Source: Actinacidiphila guanduensis (GTDB lineage: Bacteria > Actinomycetota > Actinomycetes > Streptomycetales > Streptomycetaceae). From it: a stretch of 64,000 nucleotides of DNA. The position numbers and the translations under genes are program-made. This document shows positions 19,926 through 29,032 of this stretch, one piece after another. Every line of letters begins with the position of its first letter. Within the stretch, counting starts at the first letter, position 1. The stretch lies in the NCBI RefSeq assembly GCF_900103985.1, contig NZ_FNIE01000007.1:372001-436000 (forward strand). Direction: 5' to 3'. Below the pieces are notes generated by a model. That model was not told the origin of the DNA. It did no database searches and saw only the letters and a list, made by a program, of their open reading frames with translations.

Positions 19926-20900
19926 GTGAATACGGCGGTGGTACGCGTGCTGGCAGCAGTGGGTCTGACAGGCGAACAGCAGGCGGTCTACCTGGCGTTG
20001 CTCGACGGCGGCCCGGCCACCGCCGCGCAGGTGCGCGAGCGGGTGGCGGGCGCGCGGGTGGCCCCCGCGCTGTCCGCGCTGGAGACCAAGGGGCTGATCT
20101 CGCGGCTGGCCGGCCGCCCGGTGCGCTACCAGCCGGCCCGCCCCGACATGGCGATGGAGGTCCTGGTCCGCGCCCAGGAGCAGGAGTTGCAGCGGGTGCG
20201 GGCGGCCGCCGCCGGGCTGATGGAGCGCTTCCGGGCCGGGCAGGGCACGATCAGCCCCACCGAGATCGTCGAGGTGGTCACCACCCGCGAGGCCACCCTG
20301 CAGCGCTGGGCCCAGCTCCAGCGCAGCGCCCGCACCGAGGTGCGCGCCTTCGACCGCCCGCCCTACGTCGAGGCGTCCGGCACCAATCCGATCGAGTACG
20401 AGCTGCTGCCCGCCGGCATCCGCTACCGCACCGTCTACGACCGCTCCGGGCTGGAGCTGCCCGGCCGCCTGGAGGCGATCCGGCACCTGGTGGACCGCGG
20501 GGAGCAGGCGCGGGTCGCGGTCGGGGTGCCGGTGAAGATGTTCCTCGCCGACAACACCCTCGGGCTGATCTCGCTGGACCGCCCGGCCAGCAGCGACAGC
20601 GCCCTGGTGATCCACCCCTCCTCGCTGCTGGACACGCTGATCGCGCTGTTCGAGGCGGTGTGGGTGGACGCGGTGCCGATGCGCTTCGACGCGGCCGGCG
20701 CCGCCGACGGGCCGCGCCGGGAGGAGTACCGCACCCTGCTCGGCCTGCTCGCGGCCGGCCTCACCGACCAGGCGATAGCCCGCCAGATGGGCTGGCACCC
20801 GCGCACCGCCCAGCGCCACGTGCGCGAACTGCTCGCCGAACTCGGCGCCCGGACCCGCTTCCAGGCCGGCCTGCAGGCGGGCCGCCGCGGCTGGCTGTAG
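19926..20900 (+). CDS. TrmB/LuxR-type helix-turn-helix regulator
   Basis: A 324-residue DNA-binding protein. The N-terminus (GLTGEQQAVYLALLDGGPAT...LSALETKGLISRL) is a TrmB-like winged helix. A central region (about residues 120-250) resembles the phospholipase-D-like sensor part of such regulators. The C-terminus (LLGLLAAGLTDQAIARQMGW...RTAQRHVRELLAELGA) is a LuxR-type HTH. This double-HTH design is common next to secreted protease genes in streptomycetes, so it probably controls the divergent S53 gene. The GTG at 19926 is preferred over earlier in-frame starts, which would overlap the protease gene. No good ribosome site is visible. Confidence 0.8.
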   Translation: MNTAVVRVLAAVGLTGEQQAVYLALLDGGPATAAQVRERVAGARVAPALSALETKGLISRLAGRPVRYQPARPDMAMEVLVRAQEQELQRVRAAAAGLMERFRAGQGTISPTEIVEVVTTREATLQRWAQLQRSARTEVRAFDRPPYVEASGTNPIEYELLPAGIRYRTVYDRSGLELPGRLEAIRHLVDRGEQARVAVGVPVKMFLADNTLGLISLDRPASSDSALVIHPSSLLDTLIALFEAVWVDAVPMRFDAAGAADGPRREEYRTLLGLLAAGLTDQAIARQMGWHPRTAQRHVRELLAELGARTRFQAGLQAGRRGWL

Positions 20901-20997
20901 GGCCGCGGCCGGCACCCCGGGGGCAATCGAAGGAGATGCGAGGGGTGCGAGCGGCCACCGGCCAGGGCCCGTTGGCCGCCCTCCGGCGTCAACGACC

Positions 20998-21034
20998 GGG
21001 TGCGGCGGGCCCGTCGGCCCGGCCCGCCGCACCC
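20998..21034. terminator. Bidirectional terminator hairpin
   Basis: Perfect 14-base arms (20998-21011 and 21021-21034) with a nine-base loop lie between the convergent regulator gene (ends 20900) and tricorn gene (ends 21058). Confidence 0.7.
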
Positions 21035-21057
21035 CTCGTCTCACTCCCGCCCGCGGG

Positions 21058-24000
21058 TCACTCCAGCTCGGGCAGCGGCGGGGCCGACAGCGCGGGGCTG
21101 GACTCCAGGGCGGCCAGGGCCAGTTCGACCGCCCGGTCCAGCTGCGGGTCGCGCCCCGCCGCCCAGTCCTGTGGGGTCATGGGGACCTCGACATCGGGGT
21201 CCACCCCGTGGTTCTCCACCGACCAGCCGAAGCCCTCCAGCCACATCGCGTACTTCGGCTGGGTGACCGCGGTGCCGTCCACCAGCCGGTAGCGGCTGTC
21301 GATGCCGATCACGCCGCCCCAGGTGCGGGTGCCGACGACCGGGCCGATGCCCAGGGTGCGGATCGCCGCGTTGACGATGTCGCCGTCCGAACCGGAGAAC
21401 TCGTTGGCCACCGCCACCACCGGGCCGCGCGGGGCGTCCTGCGGGTAGCTGAACGGGTGGCCGTAGCGCGGCACGTCCCAGCCGATGATGCGCCGGGCCA
21501 GCTTCTCCACCACCAGCTGCGAGGTGTGGCCGCCGCGGTTCTCCCGCACGTCCACCACCAGGCCCTCGCGGGCCACCTCCAGCCGCAGGTCCCGGTGGAA
21601 CTCCGCCCAGCCGTTGCCCACCATGTCGGGCACGTGCAGGTATCCCAGCCGGCCGCCGGAGGCCCGGTGCACGTACGCGCGCCGGCCGGCCACCCAGTCG
21701 TGGTAGCGCAGTGCCTCCTCGTCGGCCAGCGGCACCGCCACCACGTGCCGCTCGGGCCCGCCCGCGGCAGGGGCGACGGTCAGCTCCACCGGCTTGCCCG
21801 CGGTGCCCACCAGCAGCGGCGCGGGGCCCGCGACCGGGTCGACCGGGACACCGTCCACAGCGAGCAGCACGTCCCCGGCCCGCACCGCGACACCGGGCGC
21901 GGCCAGCGGCGAGCGCGCGTGCGGGTCGGAGGACTCCCCGGGCAGCACCCGGTCGATCCGCCATGTGCCCTCGTCCGTACGGGAGATGTCCGCGCCGAGC
22001 AGGCCCTGGCGGTGCAGCGGGTCGCGGTAGCCGCCGGGCGCGGTGACGTAGGCGTGCGAGGTGCGCAGCTCGCCGTGCAGCTCCCACAGCACGTCGACCA
22101 GGTCGTCGTGGGTGGCGATCCGCTCCAGCAGCGGGCGGTAGCGCGCCCCGGCCGCCTCCCAGTCGATGCCGTTCATGTCGGCCCGCCAGAAGTTGTCCCG
22201 CATCAGGCGGTGCGTCTCGTCGTACATCTGCCGCCACTCGGCGGCCGGGCGGACGGTCACGCGGACCCGGGACAGGTCCACGGTGACGGTGCTGTCGGAG
22301 TCGTCGTCGGCCTTGGCGTCGGCGGGGGCGACCTTCAGCCGCGACCCGGCGGTGATGAGGACCTTGGAGCCGTCGCCGGTGACCGCGAAGTCGTCGGCGT
22401 CCTCGGCGAGGGTCTCCAGCCGCAACTGCTTGAGGTCGTAGCGCTCCAGCACGGTGTCCGGCGGCTGTGCCTCGGGGGTGGCGAGGCTCGTGCCCAGGGT
22501 GCCGACCAGCGGGTGGCGCAGCCACAGCACGCCGTTCTTGGCGGCCCGCAAGCCCGAGTAGCGGCCGGCCTCCACGGGGAAGGCGACGATCCTGTCGGCC
22601 AGCCCCTCGGCGTCCACCGTCGTGGGGCGGGGCCGCTCGCGCTTGCCGGTGCCGCCCTCCTCGGCGGCCGTGGCGCCCTCGCCGTCCCCGGTGCTCCCCG
22701 CGGTCTCCGGCGCGTCGGCGCCGGTCGCGGAGCTGTCGCCGTCCTCGCCCCCGGGGCCCTTGCCGTCGCTGTCGCCGTCCTCCTCCGCGTCGCCCTCGCC
22801 GTAGGGCCGCCCGTGCCGCTGCGGGCCGAAGGGCGAGGGCGTGGTGGCGGCGAGCGTGATCAGGTACGGGCGGCAGGCGTTGGGGAAGGACAGGTCGAAG
22901 ACGTGGGCGTCGTAGACCGGGTCGAAGTCGCGCTCGGAGAGGAACGCCAGGTGCTTGCCGTCGGCGGTGAAGGCCGGGTCGAAGTCGTTGAACCGCAGCG
23001 GGGTGGCCTCCACCAGGGTCAGGTCCGCGGTGTTGACCAGCCGGATGTGCCGCAGCGAGCCGGGGCCGGGGTGCGACCAGGCGAGCCACGCGGAGTCCGG
23101 CGAGAAGGTCAGGCCGGTGACCTCGTCGCTGCTCACCCCGCCCGGCGCCGCGGACTCATCGGCCAGCGGCACCTCGCGGACCTCGCCGGTCTGGGTCTCC
23201 ACCAGCAGCAGCCGCCCGTCGTGGGAAGCGACCGCGATGCGGTGGCCGTCGGGCGAGACCTCCAGGTCGAGCACCCGGCCGAGCCGGCCGGCGGCGAGCC
23301 GGCGCGGGGCGGCGCCCGCGGGCAGCCCGGTGGCCGGCGCGGTCTCCAGGGCGTCGTCGCCGTCCGCGTCGGTCACCCACACCACGTGCTGGTCCTGGCC
23401 TTGCGAGAACACCCGCGGGTGCCGGGTGCGCACGCCGGGCTCGGCGGAAAGCGCGCGGGCCGGGCCGCCGCGGTGGGTGACCCAGTGCGTGGTGCCGCGG
23501 ATCTCCACGGCGCTGCCGCGCCCGGTGTGGTCGGGGCGGGCGTCGCCGAGGTGGGCCGAGGCCCGTACCGGGTGCGGCTGCAGGTCGGCGCGCTGCCCGC
23601 CGAGCACGACCTCGACCGGGCGCGGCTCGGTGCCCTCGGCGAGGTCGTCCAGCAGGTGGATGCGGCCGCCGGCGGTGTAGGCGACACGGGTGCCGTCGGT
23701 GCCGGCCTGCCGCGCGTAGAAGCCGTCCGTGCCGGCGAGCGGGGTGTGCCGGCGCAGGTCGCCGCCGTCCGGCCGGCTGGAGTAGAGGGCGCCGGTGCCC
23801 TCGTGGTCGGAGAGGAAGGCGATGCGGTCGCCGACCCACATCGGGCACTCGATGTTGCCGGCGATGTCCGCGTGCAGCCGGACGAACTCCCCGCTGCCGT
23901 CCGCGTCCAGCCACAGCTTGCCCGCGGTGCCGCCGCGGTAGCCCTTCCAGTACGCGGCCTCGCGCCCCATCGTCACCGACTGCAGCAGTACCGCGCCGCC

Positions 24001-24582
24001 GGGGCCGTAGGCGACGTCGCCGACCGGCCCCCAGGGCAGCTTCCGCGACGGGCCGCCGTCCAGCGGCAGCCGGTGCGCCCAGGTGCGGCGCAGCGAGACC
24101 TCGCCCGCGGTGGTGACCGCGACCGGCTCGCCCTCGGGCGTCCAGGTGCGCACCGCGGTCAGGGCGCTGCCCCAGTACGTCAGCCGCTGCGAGGGGCCGC
24201 CGTCCAGCGGGGCCACGTGCACCTCGGGGGCGCCGTCGCGGGCCGAGGTCCAGGCCACCAGGGTGCCGTCGGGGGAGATCCGCGGCCGCCGCACCGGCAT
24301 GTTGTCGGCGCTGACCCGCCAGGCCCGCCCGCCGTCCAGTGGCGCGACCCACACGTCGTCCTCGGCGGTGAACGCCAGCAGGTCGCCGTGCGGGTGCGGG
24401 CTGCGCAGGTACGACGGCGGGGCCTGGCGGCTGCCGCGCGGCCCGGACGGGCCCGCGTGCTGCCCCTGCCGGTCCTGTGCCGACCGGTGCGGCTGTGCGT
24501 CCTGCGACGGCTGCGTCCCTTGCGACGAGGGAGCCGGTTGCGAAGTGCCCGCGGAGCGCGGGGTGGTGGAGGGCTGCGTCAC
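21058..24582 (-). CDS. Tricorn-like S41 peptidase
   Basis: A 1174-residue cytoplasmic protease that in archaea degrades proteasome-derived peptides. A disordered 60-residue N-terminus precedes two WD-like propellers (motifs such as RRPRISPDGTLVAWTS and LTFSPDSAWLAW). A highly acidic Gly/Asp/Glu insert follows at about residues 600-650, then a PDZ-like domain (VAVRAGDVLLAVDGVPV) and the S41 core with RENRGGH and the serine of FSGSDGD near 1065. GTG 24582 has AGGTGG about six bases upstream. An alternative GTG at 24591 adds three residues. It lies just downstream of a lipoprotein gene, probably one operon. Confidence 0.9.
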   Translation of the reverse strand: MTQPSTTPRSAGTSQPAPSSQGTQPSQDAQPHRSAQDRQGQHAGPSGPRGSRQAPPSYLRSPHPHGDLLAFTAEDDVWVAPLDGGRAWRVSADNMPVRRPRISPDGTLVAWTSARDGAPEVHVAPLDGGPSQRLTYWGSALTAVRTWTPEGEPVAVTTAGEVSLRRTWAHRLPLDGGPSRKLPWGPVGDVAYGPGGAVLLQSVTMGREAAYWKGYRGGTAGKLWLDADGSGEFVRLHADIAGNIECPMWVGDRIAFLSDHEGTGALYSSRPDGGDLRRHTPLAGTDGFYARQAGTDGTRVAYTAGGRIHLLDDLAEGTEPRPVEVVLGGQRADLQPHPVRASAHLGDARPDHTGRGSAVEIRGTTHWVTHRGGPARALSAEPGVRTRHPRVFSQGQDQHVVWVTDADGDDALETAPATGLPAGAAPRRLAAGRLGRVLDLEVSPDGHRIAVASHDGRLLLVETQTGEVREVPLADESAAPGGVSSDEVTGLTFSPDSAWLAWSHPGPGSLRHIRLVNTADLTLVEATPLRFNDFDPAFTADGKHLAFLSERDFDPVYDAHVFDLSFPNACRPYLITLAATTPSPFGPQRHGRPYGEGDAEEDGDSDGKGPGGEDGDSSATGADAPETAGSTGDGEGATAAEEGGTGKRERPRPTTVDAEGLADRIVAFPVEAGRYSGLRAAKNGVLWLRHPLVGTLGTSLATPEAQPPDTVLERYDLKQLRLETLAEDADDFAVTGDGSKVLITAGSRLKVAPADAKADDDSDSTVTVDLSRVRVTVRPAAEWRQMYDETHRLMRDNFWRADMNGIDWEAAGARYRPLLERIATHDDLVDVLWELHGELRTSHAYVTAPGGYRDPLHRQGLLGADISRTDEGTWRIDRVLPGESSDPHARSPLAAPGVAVRAGDVLLAVDGVPVDPVAGPAPLLVGTAGKPVELTVAPAAGGPERHVVAVPLADEEALRYHDWVAGRRAYVHRASGGRLGYLHVPDMVGNGWAEFHRDLRLEVAREGLVVDVRENRGGHTSQLVVEKLARRIIGWDVPRYGHPFSYPQDAPRGPVVAVANEFSGSDGDIVNAAIRTLGIGPVVGTRTWGGVIGIDSRYRLVDGTAVTQPKYAMWLEGFGWSVENHGVDPDVEVPMTPQDWAAGRDPQLDRAVELALAALESSPALSAPPLPELE

Positions 24583-24601
24583 GCTGCCCACCTAATCACG
24601 A

Positions 24602-24979
24602 TCACCTGCTCGCCGGGACCCGGCCGCCGCAGTTGCCGAGCCCGCGGACGTCGAAGACGGTGCGACCGCCGACGACCGCGGTCAGATGGCCGGTGAGGCA
24701 CTTCAGGTCGTACTGCCGGGTGACGTGGCCCTTGACGGTGATCTTCCGGTCGTCCCGGGTGCGGCCCAGGCAGTGCACCTCGGGGTCCGAGGGGTCGTCC
24801 GAGGCGCCGCAGGAGAGCCAGTCCACCGCGACCCGGTCGTCGGCCAGCGCGCGCGTCGTCAACTGGTGCGTGGTCACGGAGACGTTGGCGCTGTTGAGCG
24901 CGTCCGTGGGCTCGCACGCCGCCAGCGCGGCCACCAGCAGGGCGGCGCCCGCCGCCCATGTGATCCCGAGATGTCCCAT
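24602..24979 (-). CDS. Small secreted lipoprotein of unknown function
   Basis: A 125-residue protein with a signal peptide and lipobox LAAC near residue 22, so it should be lipid-anchored outside the membrane. The mature part has three further cysteines (LSCG, VHCLG, LKCLTG) and a fourth in GNCGG, possibly two disulfides. The segments VHCLGRTRDDRKITVKGHV and LTAVVGGRTVF resemble the small beta-rich domains of DUF4333-like lipoproteins, without certainty. ATG 24979 directly follows GGGAGG, which is too close to be an ideal ribosome site, so a GTG at 24994 is a possible alternative. The tricorn gene starts 19 bases after its stop. Confidence 0.7.
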   Translation of the reverse strand: MGHLGITWAAGAALLVAALAACEPTDALNSANVSVTTHQLTTRALADDRVAVDWLSCGASDDPSDPEVHCLGRTRDDRKITVKGHVTRQYDLKCLTGHLTAVVGGRTVFDVRGLGNCGGRVPASR

Positions 24980-25083
24980 CCTCCCACCGTGCACCCGGGG
25001 TTGGCCGCCGTACATCACCCACACGGCTGGACCCGCGGCCCGCTCCGCCCGCCGGTCCCGCTTCCGGGGGACGCCGCGGCCGA

Positions 25084-25089
25084 TAGCAT
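25084..25089 (+). promoter_or_regulatory. Candidate -10 (TAGCAT) for the HIT gene
   Basis: TAGCAT matches TANNNT and lies about 100 bases before the HIT start, in the divergent region with the lipoprotein gene. No clear -35 was seen. Confidence 0.3.
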
Positions 25090-25187
25090 GCGGGTGCCGG
25101 CGGGGCGCGGTGCCCGGCGCGGCGGCACCCCGGACGGGATCGACGGACGGGATCGCGGACGAGGAAGACGAGGGAAGGAGCCGGGTC

Positions 25188-25544
25188 GTGGCGGGAGAAG
25201 CGCAGCCGGACTGCCTGTTCTGCAAGATCGCGGCCGGGGAGATCCCGGCGACGGTCGTGCGCGAGACCGACACCACCCTGGCGTTCCGCGACATCAACCC
25301 GCAGGCCCCCACCCACGTGCTGGTGATCCCGCGGGTGCACTACCCCAACGCCGCCGAGCTCGCCGCGGGCGACCCCGGCGCAGCCGCCGACGTGCTGCGC
25401 GAGGCCGGCGAGGTGGCCGCGCGGGAGAAGGTGGACGGCTCCGGCTACCGGATCGTCTTCAACACCGGCTCCGGCGCGGGCCAGACGGTCTTCCACGCGC
25501 ACGCCCACGTGCTCGGCGGCCGCGACCTGCAGCGCCTGGTCTGA
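25188..25544 (+). CDS. HIT family nucleotide-binding protein
   Basis: A 118-residue histidine triad protein. The start ([18 protein letters not shown]) and [20 protein letters not shown] are characteristic of the PKCI/HinT branch. The catalytic triad is [11 protein letters not shown] near the C-terminus. HinT proteins hydrolyse purine nucleoside phosphoramidates and aminoacyl adenylates. GTG 25188 has AAGGAG seven bases upstream. Length is normal. Confidence 0.92.
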   Translation: MAGEAQPDCLFCKIAAGEIPATVVRETDTTLAFRDINPQAPTHVLVIPRVHYPNAAELAAGDPGAAADVLREAGEVAAREKVDGSGYRIVFNTGSGAGQTVFHAHAHVLGGRDLQRLV

Positions 25545-25677
25545 CACCTGGCACCGGCCGGCCGCCCGCCTGGTCGTCCGGCCGTCGGCGCGGTCCCGTC
25601 CGGTCCGTCCGGCCCGCCCGTCCGGCCCCCGTCCGGTCCGCCCGATCGCCCGCCAACGACCGCAGGAGCGCCGTCCC

Positions 25678-26625
25678 TTGTCCCCGCGCGAGTTCGTCGT
25701 GCTCGGCACCGCGAGCCAGGTGCCCACCCGTGAGCGCAACCACAACGGCTACGTGCTGCGCTGGGACGGCGAGGGCATCCTCTTCGACCCCGGCGAGGGC
25801 AGCCAGCGGCAGATGCTGCACGCGGGGGTGTCCGCGCACGACCTGACCCGGATCTGCGTCACGCACTTCCACGGCGACCACAGCCTGGGCCTGGCCGGCA
25901 TCGTGCAGCGGATCAACCTGGACCGGGTGCCGCACCCGGTCACCGCCCACTACCCGGCGGGCGGGCAGGTCTACTTCGACCGGCTGCGGCACGCCACCGC
26001 CTTCCACGAGACGGCCGACCTGCGCCCCGCCCCGGTGTCCGGCGACGGCACCCTCGCGGTCACCCCCGCCTTCACCCTGAGCGCGGCCGCCCTCTCGCAC
26101 CCGGTGGAGACCTACGGCTACCGGCTCCAGGAGCCCGACGGGCGGCGGATGGTGCCCGAACTCCTGGCCGCCGCAGGCATCGAGGGCCCCGATGTAGGCC
26201 GGCTGCAGCAGCAGGGCGAACTGCGGGGCGTACGGCTCGAAGAGGTCAGCGCACCGCGCCCCGGGCAGGCGTTCGCCTTCGTGATGGACACCCGCCTGTG
26301 CCCCGCCGTGCCCCGGCTCGCCCAGGGCTGCGACCTGCTGGTGATCGAGTCCACCTTCCTCGACGAAGACGCCGCCCTCGCCGAGGACTTCGGGCACCTG
26401 ACGGCAGGCCAGGCGGCCCGGATCGCCGCCGAGGCCGGGGTGCGGCACCTGGTGCTCACCCACTTCTCGCAGCGCTACACCGAGCCCGCGGACTTCGAAC
26501 GGCAGGCCCGCGCCGCCGGGTTCACCGGCGGGCTGACGATCGCACGCGACCTCATGCGCGTCCCCGTCCCCAAGCGCCGCCCCGCGGCCGCTTCTTCGCG
26601 GCCGCAGGACGGGCCGGGCGCCTGA
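25678..26625 (+). CDS. rnz: Ribonuclease Z-like MBL-fold nuclease
   Basis: A 315-residue metallo-beta-lactamase-fold protein close to RNase Z, which cleaves the 3' trailer of tRNA precursors. Visible are GEGSQRQML, the metal motif [10 protein letters not shown] and the histidine in [12 protein letters not shown]. The C-terminal half adds DTRLCPAV, a glutamate in ESTFLDED and the terminal LTHFSQRY. Start TTG 25678 gives [17 protein letters not shown], the usual N-terminus, with AGGAG about ten bases upstream. It shares no bases with the convergent HAD gene, whose stop codon is immediately adjacent. Confidence 0.88.
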   Translation: MSPREFVVLGTASQVPTRERNHNGYVLRWDGEGILFDPGEGSQRQMLHAGVSAHDLTRICVTHFHGDHSLGLAGIVQRINLDRVPHPVTAHYPAGGQVYFDRLRHATAFHETADLRPAPVSGDGTLAVTPAFTLSAAALSHPVETYGYRLQEPDGRRMVPELLAAAGIEGPDVGRLQQQGELRGVRLEEVSAPRPGQAFAFVMDTRLCPAVPRLAQGCDLLVIESTFLDEDAALAEDFGHLTAGQAARIAAEAGVRHLVLTHFSQRYTEPADFERQARAAGFTGGLTIARDLMRVPVPKRRPAAASSRPQDGPGA

Positions 26626-27429
26626 TCAGGGCAGGTAGTACATCGGGTTGGGCAGCTTGAAGGACTTGTCCGCGTACCCGCCGGACAGGTCGCTGTACTG
26701 GTCGCCGAAGTTGCCGACGATGTCGTAGCCCAGCGACTCGATGTGCGCGCGGGTCCCGGACTTGTACTGGATCGTCGTGCACGTCGCGCCGCACGCCAGG
26801 TACGACGGCGGGGTCGCGGTGTTCTTCAGGTACAGGTGGGCGGTGTCGGCGGCCGGGGTGAAGCCGGAGGCGGCCAGGTTGCGCACGGTGTCGGCGCGCT
26901 GCGACTCGGGCCGGCCGGTGATCCAGAAGACCGTGATGCCCTGCTTGGCGGCCCAGTCGGTGAGCGTGTCCATCCCGAACACCGCGGGCATGTTCTTGGT
27001 GTCCAGGTACGCCTGGTTGCTCGCCGGGGTGTAGTTGAAGCCCACCTCCAGCTCGTAGTTGTAGGTGAGCAGCGAGGTGTCGTCCACGTCGAGCACGATC
27101 GCGGGCTTCTTGCCGTGCTTGCCGGACTTGCCGGCGTGCGCCAGGTAGGACTTCGCCTGCGCCTCGATCCCGGCGACCTGCCTGGCGTAGTTGCTCGTCG
27201 CCGAGGCCTGGTGCTCGCCCGCGGAGTCGACGGTGTCGCCGTAGTACGCCTTGATCTCGTTCACCACGTTGGTGAGGTTGGGGATCTGCTTGTCGCTGCG
27301 CGGGGCGGACTGGTCGGCGGTGGCGGCGCCGACGCCGTAGAGCGTCAGACCCAGGGCCGCGGCCGCCGCGGTGGCGGTCAGGACCTTGGTACGGCTGGAC
27401 GCGCGGGCGGTGAGCCGGTTTCGGGGCAT
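26626..27429 (-). CDS. Secreted HAD-family acid phosphatase (class B-like)
   Basis: A 267-residue exported phosphatase. A twin-basic N-terminus and hydrophobic stretch end near GAATADQ, giving a signal peptide of about 38 residues. The HAD motif I is VLDVDDTSL (nucleophile aspartate near residue 115). Motif II is FWITGRPES, and the motif III/IV region includes KSGTRAHIE and VGNFGDQYSDL. It likely releases phosphate from extracellular phosphomonoesters. ATG 27429 has AGGAG about eight bases upstream. Confidence 0.85.
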   Translation of the reverse strand: MPRNRLTARASSRTKVLTATAAAAALGLTLYGVGAATADQSAPRSDKQIPNLTNVVNEIKAYYGDTVDSAGEHQASATSNYARQVAGIEAQAKSYLAHAGKSGKHGKKPAIVLDVDDTSLLTYNYELEVGFNYTPASNQAYLDTKNMPAVFGMDTLTDWAAKQGITVFWITGRPESQRADTVRNLAASGFTPAADTAHLYLKNTATPPSYLACGATCTTIQYKSGTRAHIESLGYDIVGNFGDQYSDLSGGYADKSFKLPNPMYYLP

Positions 27430-27580
27430 GGCGGTGCTCCTTGAGGTGCTGGTTGGTGCGGCGAAACCTAGACCCAGCGATCCGGGCAGGTCAAGGGATG
27501 TCTACGCGCGTGGTCGGCACGGCCGGTTTCGCTCGCGTTAACCCCCTGTTCAGAAGCAGTTGGGGCGGCGTGACGACCGG

Positions 27581-28912
27581 TCAGCGGCTGAAGCCGGCCG
27601 CGTCCAGCACCCGGCCGGCCGCCGCGGCGGAATCCACCAGCGGGTGCCGCACCAGCGCCCGCAGCGCCGCCGCCCGCGACCCCGTCTCCGCCGCCTCGAT
27701 CGCCGCCCGCTCCACCGACTTCAGCGCCAGCATCAGCCCGCCCTGGTGCTCGTCCGGCGCCGACACCGGCAGCGGCCGCGCCCCGAACGCCCCCACCTCG
27801 CACGGCACTTCGACCACCGCCTGTGGGTCCAGCAGCGAAACGGCCCCGCCGCCCGGCACGTTGAGCACCAGGACGGCCGGCTCGTCGCGGGCCACCGCCC
27901 GCATCAGCGCCAGCGCCACCCGGTCGTAGCCGCCGCCGTCCAGATCGTGCGGGTCGCGCTCCCAACCGCCGGTCGCCGCGCGGTTCTCCGCCATGTAGGT
28001 CTGCTCGCGCTCCAGCCTGGCTCGCTGCCACAGCCCGTACGCCACCGCGCCGTCCGCGCCGTCCGCCGCCGCGAAGAACGCCGACTGCCGCTCGTGCAGG
28101 AACTCCCCGCGGGTGGCGGCCGATCGGCGCACCGCGGCCAGCGCCTCACGGCGGAAGTAGTAGTAGTGCAGGTACTCGTTGGGCAGCGAGCCCAGCGCCG
28201 AGAGCCACTCGGCGCCGAAGAGCCGGCCCTCCTCGAAGGTCGCGAGCGCGGCGGGGTCCGCGAGCAGGCCTGGCAGCAGGTCCCGCCCGCCGGCGGTCAG
28301 CGACCGCAGCCAGCCCAGGTGGTTCAGGCCCACGTAGTCGAAGCCGAAGCCGGGGGCGTCCGGGTCGGCGCCCGCCGCCCGCGCGGCCCGCCGCACCAGC
28401 CCCACCGGCGAGTCGCAGATACCGATCACCCGCGGGCCCAGCACCCGCGCCATCGCCTCGGTCACCATCCCCGCGGGATTGGTGAAGTTGATCACCCACG
28501 CGTCCGGGGCCAGCGCCTTCACCCGGCGGGCGATCCCCATCGCCACCGGCACCGTGCGCAGCCCGTACAGCACCCCGCCCGCGCCCACGGTCTCCTGCCC
28601 GAGCAGCCCCTCGCCCAACGGCACCCGCTCGTCGCGCACCCGCCCCTCGGTCCCGCCCACCCGGATCGCCGAGAACACGAAGTCCGCCCCGCGCAGCGCC
28701 TCGTCCAGCGACGCGGTCACCCGTACCGCGGGTGCCCGGTGCCCCTCCCGCCGGGCCACCGCCTGCTGCGCGCCCACCACCGACGCGATCACCCGCAACC
28801 GCTGCGCCGAGGTGTCGTGGAGCACGACCTCGTCCACGAGCGGGTCGCCCACCAGCGCCCCGTACACCAGAGGCACCCGGAACCCCCCGCCCCCGAGAAT
28901 CGCCAACCGCAT
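27581..28912 (-). CDS. GH4 family 6-phospho-beta-glucosidase
   Basis: A 443-residue NAD- and divalent-metal-dependent glycosidase of family GH4. The N-terminal Rossmann motif is LAILGGGGFRVPL. The substrate and metal loop includes VINFTNPAGMVTEA, GICDSPVG (metal cysteine) and GLNHLGW (metal histidine). A normal C-terminal dimerisation part is present. Enzymes of this type cleave phosphorylated beta-glucosides made by PTS uptake. No PTS gene is nearby, so the true substrate is uncertain. It is divergent from a PfkB sugar kinase, which suggests a shared sugar pathway. ATG 28912 follows an AAGGAAG sequence. Confidence 0.88.
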   Translation of the reverse strand: MRLAILGGGGFRVPLVYGALVGDPLVDEVVLHDTSAQRLRVIASVVGAQQAVARREGHRAPAVRVTASLDEALRGADFVFSAIRVGGTEGRVRDERVPLGEGLLGQETVGAGGVLYGLRTVPVAMGIARRVKALAPDAWVINFTNPAGMVTEAMARVLGPRVIGICDSPVGLVRRAARAAGADPDAPGFGFDYVGLNHLGWLRSLTAGGRDLLPGLLADPAALATFEEGRLFGAEWLSALGSLPNEYLHYYYFRREALAAVRRSAATRGEFLHERQSAFFAAADGADGAVAYGLWQRARLEREQTYMAENRAATGGWERDPHDLDGGGYDRVALALMRAVARDEPAVLVLNVPGGGAVSLLDPQAVVEVPCEVGAFGARPLPVSAPDEHQGGLMLALKSVERAAIEAAETGSRAAALRALVRHPLVDSAAAAGRVLDAAGFSR

Positions 28913-28989
28913 GCGGCTTCCTTCCGTGCTGCCGGGTTCTGCCGGGTCTCACCGGTCCGGGAACCGACAGTACGGGGCCGGACGGACGG

Positions 28990-29010
28990 TATCCGGCCAA
29001 TATCCGGCCA
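28990..29010. promoter_or_regulatory. Candidate operator: direct repeat of TATCCGGCCA
   Basis: Two identical ten-base copies (28990-28999, 29001-29010) sit 11 bases apart in the 120-base region between the divergent GH4 and PfkB genes. Head-to-tail copies one helical turn apart are typical of regulator sites. The regulator is unknown. Confidence 0.45.
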
Positions 29011-29032
29011 CGCCCTGTGCAACAGTGGCTCA

